Source: Dendrolimus kikuchii
Lineage: Eukaryota; Arthropoda; Insecta; Lepidoptera; Lasiocampidae
NCBI GenBank assembly: GCA_019925095.2
Contig: CM034411.1
Span: forward strand, 4,441,501-4,505,500
Reading direction: 5' to 3'
Length of the DNA: 64,000 bases
Shown here: positions 1-10,900 of the stretch, in pieces
Layout: every line of letters starts with the position of its first letter
How positions within the stretch are numbered: the first letter of the stretch is position 1
Program-made: the position numbers and the translations under genes
Notes under the pieces: generated by a model
What the model saw: the letters and a program-made list of their open reading frames with translations, nothing else
The model's database searches: none
What the model was told of the DNA's origin: nothing

Positions 1-435
1 CTATGGTGATGTCATTTATCGAATTATGAATAATGTCTGTATGAATAAAATGTTTAGAGTCAGATATACATATGAAAATGTTTCCTACTTTTAAAGAGGA
101 CGCCTGTTACACCGTACTGTAAGGTAATTTGTGTGATTGAATAAGATGGTATTTACTTATTTCCTACCTGACGATCAAAATCAAAGTCAGAGTTGTTTCT
201 GTGTTTCTTTTTTATTTTTGGATTCTTTTTTATGATATTTAATTTATACTTTCTTTTAGTATAGATCTCATATATAGAGCATATGGTTTTATAAGTACTT
301 ATATACTATTACCTATTTTTACTTACTAGTTTTTGGAACTAAAAATAAACTATATATACAAACGCTATTAACAATTTAAAAAAACTGAACTAAATTATAA
401 ATAAGTATATATACAAATTAAAATTAAACTATAAA
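1..435. other. AT-rich sequence, no gene seen
   Basis: No open frame of note, no recognised repeat shared with the rest of the window. Confidence 0.5.
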
Positions 436-662
436 ATCTAGTCCCAGATCGCTGTCAGTTGGAAACGTGCCTAAAAGACTGGCCATATTATCTCGATATA
501 TCTCAACGCTAATACGTTGTGCTTTTGGTCACGTGAGACGTCTGCCAGGCGTTTCGCTATGTCTCGACAAAGTTCGTGATTTGTGATGCGAAGAGTAGTT
601 TCTGATTCCAAATTCCAAAATTCATCGCCAATGAATCTAAAGTCCTTGTGACTCGTGTCCAT
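436..662 (-). pseudogene. coding remnant of a repeated protein family (QRIS..RxNxASLLGT tail)
   Basis: Read on the minus strand, a 63-codon frame starting at 662 runs through a segment with residues KRLADVSRDQ; near 515 the reading moves by one frame into QRISVEIYRDNMASLLGT, then an acidic stretch and a stop near 430. The second part matches, residue for residue at many positions, translated sequence at 16372, 39676, 40625 and 42285 in this window. The shared protein signal across copies that differ in DNA shows this was once translated. It is probably the C-terminal end of a mobile-element protein. I cannot name the family. The frame change marks it as broken. Confidence 0.45.
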
Positions 663-876
663 TCATTTCAATAATATTATTAAACAGGGAATAAAGATTT
701 TTCAGGGTTAGCTTAACTATGAAACCATTTAAAGGTTTATAAAATAAAATTGTGAACTCTTTCTTTCTTAGACGATCCTTAAGTATTAACCTACTTACTT
801 TCATTCGTATCGTCATCATATATACATACTTTGCACATATATACGCACAAATATAAACATGAACACACAAAAATAT

Positions 877-1622
877 TGTTACAACTCTGATCCCGACAAA
901 AACAAAATCCAACTGCATATCTGACACAAAGCACATTTATTACCAGTCGGCATTTGAACTAGTAACATTCAAATTCTTTTATGGTCGTCTTTTTTTGTTT
1001 ACTTTGTGTTTATAAAACATCCCATTGTTGTATTGTAATCTTTTATGGCAGTCAGTTTTGCCAGGTGGTAGGGCATTTGCCCGACTGGATGGCTACCACC
1101 CCTGGTCTAAAGTATGTCGCCAGAACAACCTTGAGTTGTGTTCCGGCATTAGTAACCAGGTTCCAGTCTCCCTTAAGAGAGCAGCAGCGCATTTATAGCA
1201 CCTTTGGTGTTGCAAATGTCCATAGGCGATGGTAACCGCTTTCCATCAAGTGGGCCTTCTGCCTGTCTGCTGAACTCCTGCAATAAAAAAAATAAAAATA
1301 AAAAAAAAGTCATTAGCCAGCTACGTCGGATTAAGTCGGCTTAGATACGGGGACATTGCAGTTGCGCAGTATAAAATGATGAGCTGATGGAGGGGGGAGT
1401 GAGTCGAGCGAGAACCACGGATGAAGCGAGATGTGTGTACTACAATCGGGATTCTTCTAGTGACGGACTTTGCGTATTTTATTGACTTACTACCTTCTGT
1501 ATTACGTTTGGGTTTGTTGTGTTCGGTTATATTTGTATCTGTGTTATACGTATTTGTATAGTTCTAATAAACTCTATAATAATTCCAACGGCATTTTAGT
1601 TCGAGTCTCGCAACTCGTAACA
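877..1622 (+). mobile_element. solo LTR (family LTR-G) split by a SINE-A
   Basis: Starts TGTTACAACT and ends CTCGTAACA, flanked on both sides by ATAT (873-876 and 1623-1626), a 4 bp target duplication as made by Ty3/gypsy-type integrases. A TATA-like GCAGTATAAAA lies near 1365 and an AATAAA near 1566. There is no gag or pol next to it, so it is a solo LTR. A SINE-A copy sits inside at 1055-1307. Five further copies of this LTR occur in the window. Confidence 0.85.
1055..1307 (+). mobile_element. SINE-A copy, 5'-truncated, inside a solo LTR
   Basis: Begins part-way into the SINE-A consensus (GCCAGGTGGTAGGGCATTTG) and ends in the family's CTGCAATAAAAAA tail. The LTR sequence AGTCA is repeated on both sides (1050-1054 and 1308-1312), and other LTR-G copies read GCAGTCATTAGCCAG without a break here, so the insertion point is certain. 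5' truncation plus an A-rich tail indicates reverse transcription by LINE machinery. Confidence 0.85.
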
Positions 1623-1626
1623 ATAT

Positions 1627-2170
1627 GTTAATTACTTGAAATATGACCAAGTAAATGATCTATTAAGCAGAAAGAATATGTTAAGTAGTTTACAATTTTA
1701 CTTAAAACATTATTGTGATATTATAAATGTCAATTAAAATACGGGTATTTACTTAAAATTGTGTAAGTCAGACATTGTTGTCGTAATGCTTGCGAGCATT
1801 CCTAGCTTGCATACTGCTGCTCTACCAACGCTATAATTCGCGAGAGTGTAAAAGAGGCCAACAGTTGATGATGACAGATACTTGACGTTCAAGAGTATGA
1901 TTTGGAATTATTATTTCGGTGGATCGAGATTTCGCTTCGAGATGGGGCTTAGCCAAAAACCTGTTGATGCTGTAACCATCATTTCTAAGTATAGAAGGAT
2001 GAATAATTTTCAGATTTTCGTGACGTTGGCATAAATATAAGGATTTGATAACTTCTTCACGAAAATTGATTCATATAAACTATACACTATGCTCTAGCAT
2101 AACGCAAATGAGTTTTTGTTTTTAAAATCAACTGATTGTATATTTTGGGCTACAATTGATTTTTCAAAAA
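1627..2170. other. no gene or repeat recognised
   Basis: AT-rich sequence with no long frame and no match to the repeat families of this window. Confidence 0.4.
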
Positions 2171-2183
2171 TATAATAAAAATA

Positions 2184-2323
2184 TTATAGAACAGACGAGC
2201 GTGCATGACAAGAGTTATGAATGTCAAAGAAGCAAGTGAGGTGTGTAAGAATAAGCCTGAATGGCGCTCTATTGTTCGTCTATCCCTCAAGAGAACTGGC
2301 GTGAAGTTATGTATGTATTTATG
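2184..2323 (+). mobile_element. RTE-a LINE 3' end (140 bp)
   Basis: Carries the last approx. 40 codons of the RTE-a protein ([22 protein letters not shown]), diverged at the very end, and the tail GTGAAGTTATGTATGTA. Both sides carry TATAATAAAAATA (2171-2183 and 2324-2336), a 13 bp target duplication. Confidence 0.85.
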
Positions 2324-2530
2324 TATAATAAAAATAATTCACCAAAATCTGTTTCAAGAATTTTATAGGTATTTTTCTCTAGTTCTATATATACTATGTT
2401 TTGGACTCGGCCATCTAGGCACACTTGAAAAAAATATCTAGATATTTAACTATATATATTTTCGGCATGTATTACCATTTTGTATTTTTTTTATGTTTAT
2501 TACATTTATACTCTTTCTTACTTACTTCAA

Positions 2531-2772
2531 TAGTGATTTTTTTTGCATGAGTTCAGCAGACGGGAAGACGTTCCACCCGATGGAAATTGCTTACAATCGC
2601 CTATGTTCATTTGAAACGCCAAAAGTGCTACTAATGTTGATGTCTGCCGCTCTCTAAAGGGAGACTGAAACCTGGCTACTAATGCCGGAACACAACTAAA
2701 GGTTGTTACGGCGGCATACTCTAAAACAGGGGTGATAGATATCCAGTCGGACCAAGGCCCTACCACCTGCAA
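2531..2772 (-). mobile_element. old SINE-A copy
   Basis: Minus-strand SINE-A, from a T-rich tail at the left through GTTCAGCAGACGG to CCTACCACCTGC. Much more diverged than the other copies and missing the 5' part. Confidence 0.7.
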
Positions 2773-2775
2773 ATA

Positions 2776-2900
2776 CGAAACGAAAGAGTGGCAGAGGTTG
2801 CTCCAAGAAGAAATAGACAACATCATCCGCAGCATGCCAGACGGGTAGAAGCTATCGTGTGTGTAGAGCACGGGAAGGAAACACGATATTAAATTGTCTT
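2776..2900 (+). pseudogene. Tc1/mariner-like transposase C-terminal remnant
   Basis: One frame reads EWQRLLQEEIDNIIRSMP and then stops; a neighbouring frame continues with CRAREGNT. The order, an acidic helix with a SMP motif followed by a basic ARxGNT tail, is that of the last 35-40 residues of Tc1-type DD34E transposases. Only this end is present, with a frameshift after SMP, so it is dead. No inverted terminal repeat was found beyond it. Confidence 0.5.
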
Positions 2901-3199
2901 TTATTACCGTATTAGATTTTAAGTGTTTTTGAAAAAAGCGAAAATGAAAATAAATTTAAAAAAAGGAAAAAATATCATATTACAGGGGCATATACGATTT
3001 AAAAATATTATTATACATAGAGGTTAATGGAATATGGAAGTTAGAATGGAAAGATGAGATGGGGGAAGGGAGCAAGCCATCAGAACATTCACTCATCGTA
3101 CAATGGTTCACAATTAGCTCAATACTAACCATTTAACACTAATATTCTGCAAGAGCGTGATATGAAACTGATTGAGCAATATGTACGTAATATACATAT

Positions 3200-3760
3200 T
3201 ATGTATGTTGCGGATAGAGAGCACCCCCCTGATCCACTCGCCGGAGCACACCGTCCCTCCGCGCCCCGCATACCGCCGACGCCCATAGCTCGCACAATTA
3301 GCAGCTAGGCGTCGGACGAAACGTAGGATATAGAAGCGTCCTTGAAGGCGGGAATTCTGATCACGAGTCATAAAGATGGCTACTGACCCCTCGTGACCTC
3401 ATCCGCCGGGATCAGGGCGATGTTTGAGAGGTCGCGATAATCTCCGCCAAGCCGCTGAAAGGCCACCAGACGCCGCAGATGGCCACCTAAAGCCCGAGAT
3501 GGCCATCGAAAGCCGCAGACTGGCCAACCATGCCGCAGATGGAGCCAACGCGAAGCCCGTGATGGCCACCGAAAGTCGCTGAGTGGCCGACGCGAGCCAG
3601 CCGACACCCCTCTCATGTATCTGGCGGTTCCCGTACCCCGTTACCGGGGGGTAGTTGCCCCCCGCGAATAGACCGAGGCAAGGAGCTACAGCTCGAGGCC
3701 CCTTTACCGGCTCTGCCACATCAAGGCAGAGACAATGACCCTCTTAGGTAGGCGGGAATT
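3200..3760. other. GC-rich patch with degenerate short repeats
   Basis: About 560 bp far richer in GC than the surrounding DNA. From 3468 to 3590 a unit like GATGGCCACCGAAAGCCGCA recurs imperfectly four to five times. Two overlapping open frames on the minus strand (3380-3616 and 3399-3719) simply follow the repeat and show no known domain. It may be a piece of an element's 5' region or satellite-like material; I cannot tell which. Confidence 0.35.
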
Positions 3761-3957
3761 ACTCACTTGCTCTCACTTGCTCATTCGCTTCACATTGCTC
3801 ACATACGATAGCACCAATACGCACCCTCTGTATTTATTTCTTCTATGTATAGCTTAATTTTAAATAACGTTAATAATAGTCATACAGTCCAGTCCATATC
3901 GAGTTTTATTTTAAAAGAAGCAATTGCCACCAATAATATAGGTAACTTACTTAAAAT

Positions 3958-4240
3958 TATCCGTCTAGGAACGGAGAAAGAATACAATTTCCTGCAGCCG
4001 GGCGACCTGTCTTAAGAGGCGACAAAACAACCAGTGATAGTCCACCACCTGGTCTAGAGTTTGCCGCCATAGCAGCTTTGAGTTGTGTTCCGGCATTAGT
4101 GGCTAGGTTGCAATCTCGTTTAAGAGTGCGGCAGCGCATTGGTGGCACCTTTGGTGTTGCAAATATCCATAGGCGATTGTCACCACTTTCCATCGAGTGG
4201 ACCGTCTTCCTATCTTTGAACTCAAGCAATAAAAAAAAAT
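3958..4240 (+). mobile_element. SINE-A copy
   Basis: Runs from the CTAGGAACGGAGAAAGAATA start region to CAATAAAAAAAAA. The middle (TTGCCCGACTGGATGGC segment) is deleted relative to other copies. Confidence 0.8.
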
Positions 4241-4261
4241 ATTGATATGAAATCTTCAAAC

Positions 4262-4936
4262 GGCTCTCCTAATAATAAGACTAGTCCTACACTGGCCGGG
4301 GCTTGTCCTTGGGTGCATTACTATATAATGTAGACAGGGATAATCGCCACGTTTACATTAAATTTGTCAAGGGGCCTCTACGTGTTGGCCTTCCCATGGC
4401 CCCACGCAAGCCCTCCAAAAGTCCGGGCCATTTTTATGGCCCGTGGTCTTGAAAGACTTTATAACCCTTAAAACGATTGAACGACATTGTGTGAACTGGT
4501 AGACACAGGTGTAGATTAAACTAAGAAAAAAATTCGTGAGCTTGGAGACATCTGCACTTTCAATAGTTTTACTAGAGAACGATTTCTTCTAGCTGATTGC
4601 AACCTAGGAAACTAAATTTCAAAATTTAAAAATATTACAAAGTAAAATAAAGCTATAGGTAAGAAGGCTGTCGTCAAGGCCCATTTATACGTGCAAATAA
4701 AAAAAAATTATGCTGCGCATTTGTATTTCTAACTCGTATTTGTAACAGATCTTCTTTCCTTTTAAAATATTTATCAAATACAATATTTCTAAATAAAATC
4801 CACTATATTTCCGCTAATATGGAGTTTGTAGTCTCCTAGAATGGCAGCTAACTAATGCTTGCTCGTCAATCGCACTGATTTGTCCGACAGAAACATGACA
4901 TAACAACACTAACTTGTAGTTTAACGTATGTATATA
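4262..4936. other. no gene recognised
   Basis: 4262-4460 is moderately GC-rich (CTGGCCGGGGCTTG, GGCCCGTGGTC) and could be an element UTR. The remainder is AT-rich and unmatched. Confidence 0.3.
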
Positions 4937-5114
4937 CTAGCTGTGCCCGCGACTTCGTTCGCGTGGATTTTTTTTTCGCGTAGCCTTAAAAAAAGTAGCC
5001 TAAGTTACTCCTTATAACATCAGCTATTTGCCAGCGAAACTCCCGTCAAAATCAGTCTAGCTGTTTCAGAGATTAGCCAGATTGCTTTGGAAGCGAGGTT
5101 GATTCTTGACTTTC
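4937..5114 (-). mobile_element. Helitron 3' end, truncated by SINE-A
   Basis: On the minus strand the element ends in CGCGGGCACAGCTAG followed by T, as the intact copy at 52585-52840 does. The 5' part is missing where the SINE-A at 5115 begins. Confidence 0.7.
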
Positions 5115-5350
5115 TTCCCCCGTGTAGGAACAGAAAAAAATATAAATTCCTGTGGCCGGGTGGCCTGTCATAAGAGGCGACAAAACAAACCACAGCCAGA
5201 TGGTAGGGCATTTGCCCGACTGGATAGCTACCACCCTAGTTTACAGTAGCCGTCATAATAGCTTTGAGTTGTGTTCCGGCTTCAGTGGCCATGTTCCAGT
5301 CTCTCCTTAAAGGTCGGCAGCACATTGGCAGCACTTCTGGTATTGCTAAG
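5115..5350 (+). mobile_element. SINE-A copy, 3' end lost
   Basis: Begins CGTGTAGGAACAG and follows the consensus to the GCACTTCTGGTATTGC region, then breaks off before the usual tail. Confidence 0.75.
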
Positions 5351-5655
5351 GGATCATCAAGGGATTTCTTCCTACAAACAAATAAACTCGCAAACTTTAC
5401 CTCTTGATTATTATTAGTATAGTTTTAAGACGGGCTCCTATACCTTATCGAACGTTCAAATTTGACATAAGTTCCATACAAGTACCGTCAAAATTTAACC
5501 GATATTAGGTAAGCGAATGATTAGTAAGATACGGGAACCGCCCATTAATGGTGTTTCTTAGAACATGGTAATGTAACAATTTTGAAGTTGATACAATAAA
5601 AAAAAACAGAGAAGCAGTTAAAAAGTCACTTATGAAACTTTTTTAAACTATTAAA
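5351..5655. other. no gene or repeat recognised
   Basis: AT-rich; nothing supported. Confidence 0.35.
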
Positions 5656-5800
5656 GTCGTAATTAAAACTATGTTTTAACTGTTTCAATCACGGCAGACA
5701 ACGTGGCGTGATTACGACTACTGTAGTGGCCGAAACGTCGGAATAAAAATTGAATAAAATACCCCGCTTAAATCCGTTAAAACGTAATTTTAATTATGTG
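5656..5800. repeat. Fold-F foldback copy
   Basis: Ends are imperfect inverted copies of each other (AATTAAAACTATGTTTTAAC against GTTAAAACGTAATTTTAATT). Between them lies GTGGCCGAAACGTCGGAAT, the family's signature segment. Confidence 0.6.
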
Positions 5801-5930
5801 TACTAGTCGCGAAAACTTCAGATACTATTATATTAAAGTCGTTTTATTTTATTGAATATTTCTTTATAAATGAAATACATAAATGAACCCATTTTATTTC
5901 GGCTTTGGTTAAAACTATATACCTATATAA

Positions 5931-6152
5931 CTAGCTGCGCCCCGCGGTCTTGCCCAGTGGTGATAGAAAATCGTTATATTTGGGATAACTCACACTATAG
6001 CTTTATAAATTATAGCTTATGAGTTAATCTCATGTGTAAACTATATTATTCTAAAGTTTCATCAAAATCCATTCAGTAGTTTTTGCGTGAAAGCGTAACA
6101 AACACATCTCTATACATTCTTACAAACTTTCGCGTTTACAATATTAGTAGGA
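5931..6152 (-). mobile_element. short Helitron (222 bp)
   Basis: On the minus strand it starts TCCTACTAATATTGTAAACG and ends GCGCAGCTAG, with A and T as the immediate neighbours. A second copy, interrupted by an RTE-a end, lies at 13259-13678. Confidence 0.75.
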
Positions 6153-6525
6153 TAGGATTTCAAATAGTTGTTACATAACAATTGCTATTGTTAAATAAAG
6201 AAAAATTATTTTTAGCCATTTTTCGAGTTAACTATGTATTACGTAAACGATTGTAAAGTCACGATTTTTGTTTAATTGTATTGGATATAAAAAAACTTAG
6301 GTAAGTATATCAATCACCATTATAGTAAGATTACATCATTGTTGAGATAGTGTTCTTGGAATCCATGAAGAAGAGCGATTTTTTATAGTTTGGTTTCTTT
6401 GCAGGGGCGTAGCTACCGCCTTATCAGCCGTATCACTGATATCATGACCGGCGCCTCCACCATGTAGCGGCCAGCAGTTAACGAGCTGATCAGGATCTTT
6501 AATAAGAGACTGGGTTCAGGAAATA

Positions 6526-7280
6526 TCTATACTAATATTATAAAGCTGAAGAGTTTGTTTCTTTATTTAAACGCGCCGCTAATCTCAGGAACCGCTGGTC
6601 CGATTTGAAAAATTCTTTTAGTGTTGAATAGTACATTTATCGGGGAAGGCTATAGGCTATATTATATTTTCAAAAAAATTAGGGATTCTTACTAAAAATC
6701 CCATAATGTAACCCAAGGTGTAAAAAGATGTCCCGAAAAAATCCTTACACGGCGTGCGCTGCGAAAACTATTGATTATAGAACAAAACAATTTACTACCA
6801 CTTTGCAGAACATATAATTGTCTACAAAAAATACTGCGTAACTATATGTCTAACTATTGTAGTTATCTCACAATAAGTGTTTTCTTTTATTTTTTTAAAT
6901 AAGTAAAATGACATCGCTTCAAAAACTCTTTATTTTGTACCTTGGTATTAATCCTTATCAAAATAAATTACTTCATATTCAAGACGAATTCAATACCTTT
7001 CTAGAACTTTTGGAATTATTCAAATCGGACGTTTAATTCAAAAGATATCGCGATATTTAAAATGTAAGTATTAGTGTTGTAGCCAAATATACTAATATAT
7101 TGTTTGATTGAACGCGCTAATCTCAGGAACTACTGGTCTGATTTGAAAAATTCTTTCAGTGTTGGATAGCCCATTTATCGAGGAAGGCTATAGGCTATAT
7201 ATCATCACGCTAAGGCCAATAGGAGCGGAGCACCAATGATGAATGTTTCAAAATCGGAGGGTTTTGAAAGCAAATTCGGA
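6526..7280 (+). mobile_element. composite Helitron (copy 1)
   Basis: Two Helitron 5' segments (each with CTAATCTCAGGAAC and GAGGAAGGCTATAGGC or close variants, at 6526 and near 7105) bracket approx. 430 bp of other AT-rich sequence. The whole arrangement recurs in inverted orientation at 26497-27248. Here the 3' end is cut off near 7280. Confidence 0.7.
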
Positions 7281-7559
7281 AGAAAAGAGGTTGGCGTTGA
7301 GGAATGAAACCTCCGTGTTACTTATTATAGTTTATATTATCAACGAAGAGACTTTTATAATCATGTGTTCAGTGCGCGGCCCGATACAGTTCTGTTCTCG
7401 ATTGTTTTGAGAGGCGTTCTTCTATTTGAATTTAAAATAATTATATAGAACGACTAAAGAGGTTAGTCGTTACACGGGGCCCCCAGCCTACAGGGGCCCC
7501 GAAAGTGTGTAATCAAATGTTCTCAAAATATTATCTACAATATTTTATACTTTAAGAAC

Positions 7560-7735
7560 ATTTTTGAGTATAACTGCTGGGCCAACAGGAATGGCTATCA
7601 GACTTGTTATTATTGTCGATAGAGGCAGAAAGTATAGAAAAACTGAAATCGTCTTCAGCTATGGATGATTTCATAAATAAGCTTGCCGAAAAAAGGCGAG
7701 AAAAGTGTATGTTAGATTTAAATTGTATATCTAAC
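7560..7735 (+). pseudogene. hAT transposase C-terminal (dimerisation) remnant
   Basis: An open frame reads EWLSDLLLLSIEAESIEKL followed by DDFINKLAEKRREK. This spacing (LSxLxLLSIExE, a variable helix, then a DxFxxxKxRR stretch) is that of the hATC dimerisation region which ends hAT-family transposases. Nothing upstream preserves the catalytic RNase H-like core, so it cannot be active. A second, frameshifted copy is on the minus strand at 37375-37500. Confidence 0.6.
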
Positions 7736-7740
7736 TTAGC

Positions 7741-7975
7741 TCTTAGGAGCATTAAGTTCAAATTCAAATTCAAAAGTTTTTATTCAAAATAAGTTCTACT
7801 GAAGAACACTTTGTGAAGGTCATATATTTAGATTAAAATTTAATTTTACTTCCTAGTCTATGTACACCGCTTCGCAACGTGTATTGCTGTTAAGGAGAAG
7901 AAGCGGCAAGAAACTCCCCAGCAACACGTCTAGCTAAAAATTGATTTTCTTTATATTTCTTATTCTATTTATATC
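7741..7975 (+). repeat. dispersed repeat with GAAGAAGCGGC segment
   Basis: Shares ATTCAAAATAAGTTCTACTG with 23845 and the CCGCTTCGCAA...GAGAAGAAGCGGC pair with 20490 and 26238. The pair CCGCTTC/GAAGCGG can fold as a small hairpin. Class unknown. Confidence 0.55.
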
Positions 7976-8267
7976 TCTTTTTTTATAAGTCTTATACAGA
8001 AGTATGTTACAGAATCACTTTTGAAGAATTAATGGAGTTGTAGCAAACAGTTCATATTCAATAAGACAGAGACACAATAAAAGTAAAGAAAAATATTAAT
8101 ATAGTTATAATAGACGTATTAATTTTGTTTTTTTGCTGCAACATATCTCCATAAATACCTTATAAGCTTGGCAAGATAAAAACTTTATACAAAAGTATTA
8201 TAAGTAATAATTTGTAATCAATATATAATTATTTTAATTTCATTCGAGCATTAACTTTATCTTTTCC

Positions 8268-8290
8268 TTGCCCCCCCCCCCCCCCGCCCC
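8268..8290 (+). repeat. poly-C run
   Basis: An almost unbroken run of C, unusual in this AT-rich DNA. Confidence 0.9.
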
Positions 8291-8330
8291 ATTTTGATAC
8301 AAGGCCCATCTAAGGTAAGCTACGGCACTG

Positions 8331-8802
8331 TTTCTATACCTTCAAGCCAGGTATGTTTTGGATATTCAGCACTTGAAAATTTGGTGTTTAGAAATCCACT
8401 TTGTATTTTAGTAAGCCACACAAGTGGCGGGGGACACGATTTAAGTTCAATTCACATAACTCACTTGCGAGAACAATAAATACAACGCAGATATGAAAAC
8501 ATATTAAAAAAAGCAACTTTAAAAAGTGATTTTGTAAGAACTATAAGATACCACCCGTGATCAGAAGGCTGATTTATATTTCGCGCAACGAATCAACATT
8601 GCCATACTGTTACAGTTCTATAGTAGCATAGTTAGTTGTTCTTGTCATGTTTCCTTTTAAAGTTAATAATTAATTTTGTTATGTACCCTCTTATTTCTAA
8701 ACGAATCGGCCATTTCCTTAATTGAATATTAATGTTATATTTTTATTTATTCTGCGATTAGCGCCTGTTTTGTATAGAGTAGTTGTCTATAATTTACCAT
8801 AA
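8331..8802. other. no gene recognised
   Basis: AT-rich sequence between the hAT end and the TTAA-flanked element. Confidence 0.35.
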
Positions 8803-8879
8803 TTAACCAACTTCAAAAAAAGGAGGAGGTTCTCAATTCGTCGGGATCTTTTTTTTTGTTTTTTTTTTATGTATGTTCA

Positions 8880-9171
8880 CCGATTACTCCGAGATTTATG
8901 ATCCGATTTAAGTGATTCTTTTTTTGTTCGACGCGGAATAGCTGCCATTTGGTCCCCTAAAAATTTGACATAGTTTGGCTTAGTAGTTTTCATCTTATGA
9001 ACATTTTCTATGAAAAATTTTCCATTCCGTTCCATATGTACACCGATTACGCTGAGTTTTATGATTCAATTTACGTGATTATTGTTTAATTTGATGCGGA
9101 ATAGTTGCCATTTGGTCCCCTAAAAATTTAACATAGTTTGGCCCAGTAGTTTTCATTTTACGAACATTTTT
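8880..9171 (+). repeat. tandem duplication, unit approx. 162 bp offset
   Basis: 8880-9007 and 9042-9171 are diverged copies; both contain TTGCCATTTGGTCCCCTAAA or a close variant, followed by CATAGTTTGGC and CAGTAGTTTTCAT-like sequence. Confidence 0.75.
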
Positions 9172-9332
9172 TTGTTCCCGTTTCTTGGGACCTATATTTT
9201 TTAAGGAGCGCGGCACCTTTCGTAGGTCTACCCATACACAGCTAGACACTAAAAAGTAACAAATAAAATAAAAAAAACTTCGTTTAAAGAAACCGACTTC
9301 AAAAACTAAAATACTAAAAAGTATAAAATAAC

Positions 9333-9393
9333 TCTGTTGTTCGTGCCTACCCCGCAAGGGAACTGGCGTGAAGTTATGTATGTATGTATGTAT
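9333..9393 (+). mobile_element. RTE-a LINE 3' end (61 bp)
   Basis: Only the last 61 bp: TTGTTCGTGCCTACCCC, the GCGTGA stop region and the (ATGT)n tail. Flanked by GTATAAAATAAC on both sides (9321-9332 and 9394-9405), where one base may belong to the tail. One of the shortest insertions of the family. Confidence 0.85.
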
Positions 9394-9394
9394 G

Positions 9395-9573
9395 TATAAA
9401 ATAACTTATTTCTAAAGCTATTATTATTAATATATATTATATAAAACATCTTGAAGTCGGTGCAAAGTAAAACATAAAAATTACTATATTTTGAAAATTA
9501 CTAAGCACCGACTTTAAGTTGTTTTAGATAGTATATATTAATAATAATAGCTTTAGAAATAAGTTATTTTATA
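9395..9573. repeat. inverted repeat, arms approx. 69 bp
   Basis: 9395-9463 and 9505-9573 are near-perfect reverse complements (TATAAAATAACTTATTTC out to GTCGGTGC). The RTE-a end at 9333 has split the outer part of the left arm: the arm continues at 9295-9332, and its partner at 9574-9600. So the foldback is older than that insertion. Confidence 0.8.
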
Positions 9574-9768
9574 GTTTTTAGTTTTTTAGTTTTTTTATGT
9601 AACAATATTTATCCTTTCTATGATGGGGTAACTGTGTAGATTATAATTCAAAATCTCTCAATTGTATATAGACGGTATTCATTACATTTTATTTTCATGT
9701 TGGCAGACGGGATAGATTTAAACTGTGTTCGGTTTATTTTATTACATGTAAAACTTTAAGTATAATAT

Positions 9769-10285
9769 TGTTACAACTTAGCCTTCGACAAAGACAAATT
9801 CCACGTACTGTCTGTAAAAGCACATTTTATTATCTGTGGGCTTTTGAGCTAATTGTAATCCTTTTATGATCGTTTTCTTTTATTTACTTATTTATTGGCA
9901 GACGTTTCTAGTATTTTGAAAAACAGCCTATTGTTCTATTGTATTCGTTTACGGCCGCATCATTAGCCAGATGTTACGGATTATAGAATACAAGCTGATT
10001 CTAGGAAATTCGGTCGACGTTGCCGGGCGGGCACATTAGAATTTGTGCAGTTTAAAACGATGGTCTGGTTGAGAGAGGGGGTCAGTTGAGCGAGAACCAC
10101 GATCAAGGCGTAACGTGTGTACATTCGGGAATCTAATATTAACGTACTTTGCGCGTTTTATTGAACTGAATTGGATTTGTTGTGTTCGGTTATATTTGTA
10201 CCCATGTTATACGTGTTTGTATAATTCTAATAAACTCTATAACAATTCTAACGGCATTTTAATTCGAGTTCCGCAACTCGTAACA
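9769..10285 (+). mobile_element. solo LTR (LTR-G)
   Basis: TGTTACAACT start, CTCGTAACA end, with ATAT on each side (9765-9768, 10286-10289). 517 bp. AATAAACTC near 10229 is a candidate polyadenylation signal. No internal retrotransposon sequence adjoins it. Confidence 0.85.
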
Positions 10286-10289
10286 ATAT

Positions 10290-10900
10290 TTTAAAATTGC
10301 CAAACAATAATGTATTAAATTCTTTTCATTCGTAACTCTTTAATTAAAATAGTTTATCAATTACTTCAATCCGCTATCGGTTGAGACAATTTGCTAAGTT
10401 CCATATACAGTAACATTGTTGGAGGGATGGCGAGGTGTTCTAAAAATGCATGTCGAGTGTATAAAGTCAGTGTATAAAATTTGTTGTTCTCTGATTATAA
10501 ATATGTGACCAGTTGCTGTTATTTTATTACCACAAACCCTTCTGAGTTGTTACAAGTATTACAATATAGCGTATCAATGCAGTCAACATTCTGGGCAGCA
10601 TTACCTCTTGCAGGGATTTGTTACATACTTTATATTAATTGATTTATTTTTAATATTTAGTTGTATTTTTTTAAGTTAGTTTAGTACATAAAAATATAAT
10701 ACTTTCATTTTAATATTTCGATCAATTGTAAATTTCAAAATATAAAAAAATTTTAAAAGCAAGAATAATACAACATTTTGCAATCGGTTCATTTTGCAAT
10801 TTTGTTGACATTTTTTTATGTTGTAGAAAAACAATGTTTTTTGCTTTTTAGTTTCAAGTCGGTTTTGTTTTTGTTAAAAAACTATTTTTAGTTGCTTGAA
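10290..10900. other. AT-rich interior of the TTAA-flanked element
   Basis: No gene; includes TTTCAAGTCGGTTTTG near 10850, an inner copy of the element's terminal motif. Confidence 0.4.

Larger units (their letters stand above)
6402..8330 (+). mobile_element. hAT transposon remnant, 1.9 kb
   Basis: Left end CAGGGGCGTAGCTACCGCC, right end GGTAAGCTACGGCACTG; these are diverged inverted repeats beginning CAG and ending CTG, as in hAT elements. Flanking 8-mers TTTCTTTG (6394-6401) and TTTCTATA (8331-8338) agree at 6 of 8 positions, an old 8 bp duplication. The same two ends, in the other orientation, bound the copy at 36843-37601. A transposase C-terminal remnant lies at 7560-7735, in the orientation of the element. 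A composite Helitron and other repeats have been inserted, and most of the transposase gene is gone. Confidence 0.7.

Noticed and set aside
877..1622. Complete LTR retrotransposon starting here
   Set aside because: No second LTR within reach, no primer-binding site or gag-pol; 4 bp duplications close around single LTRs.
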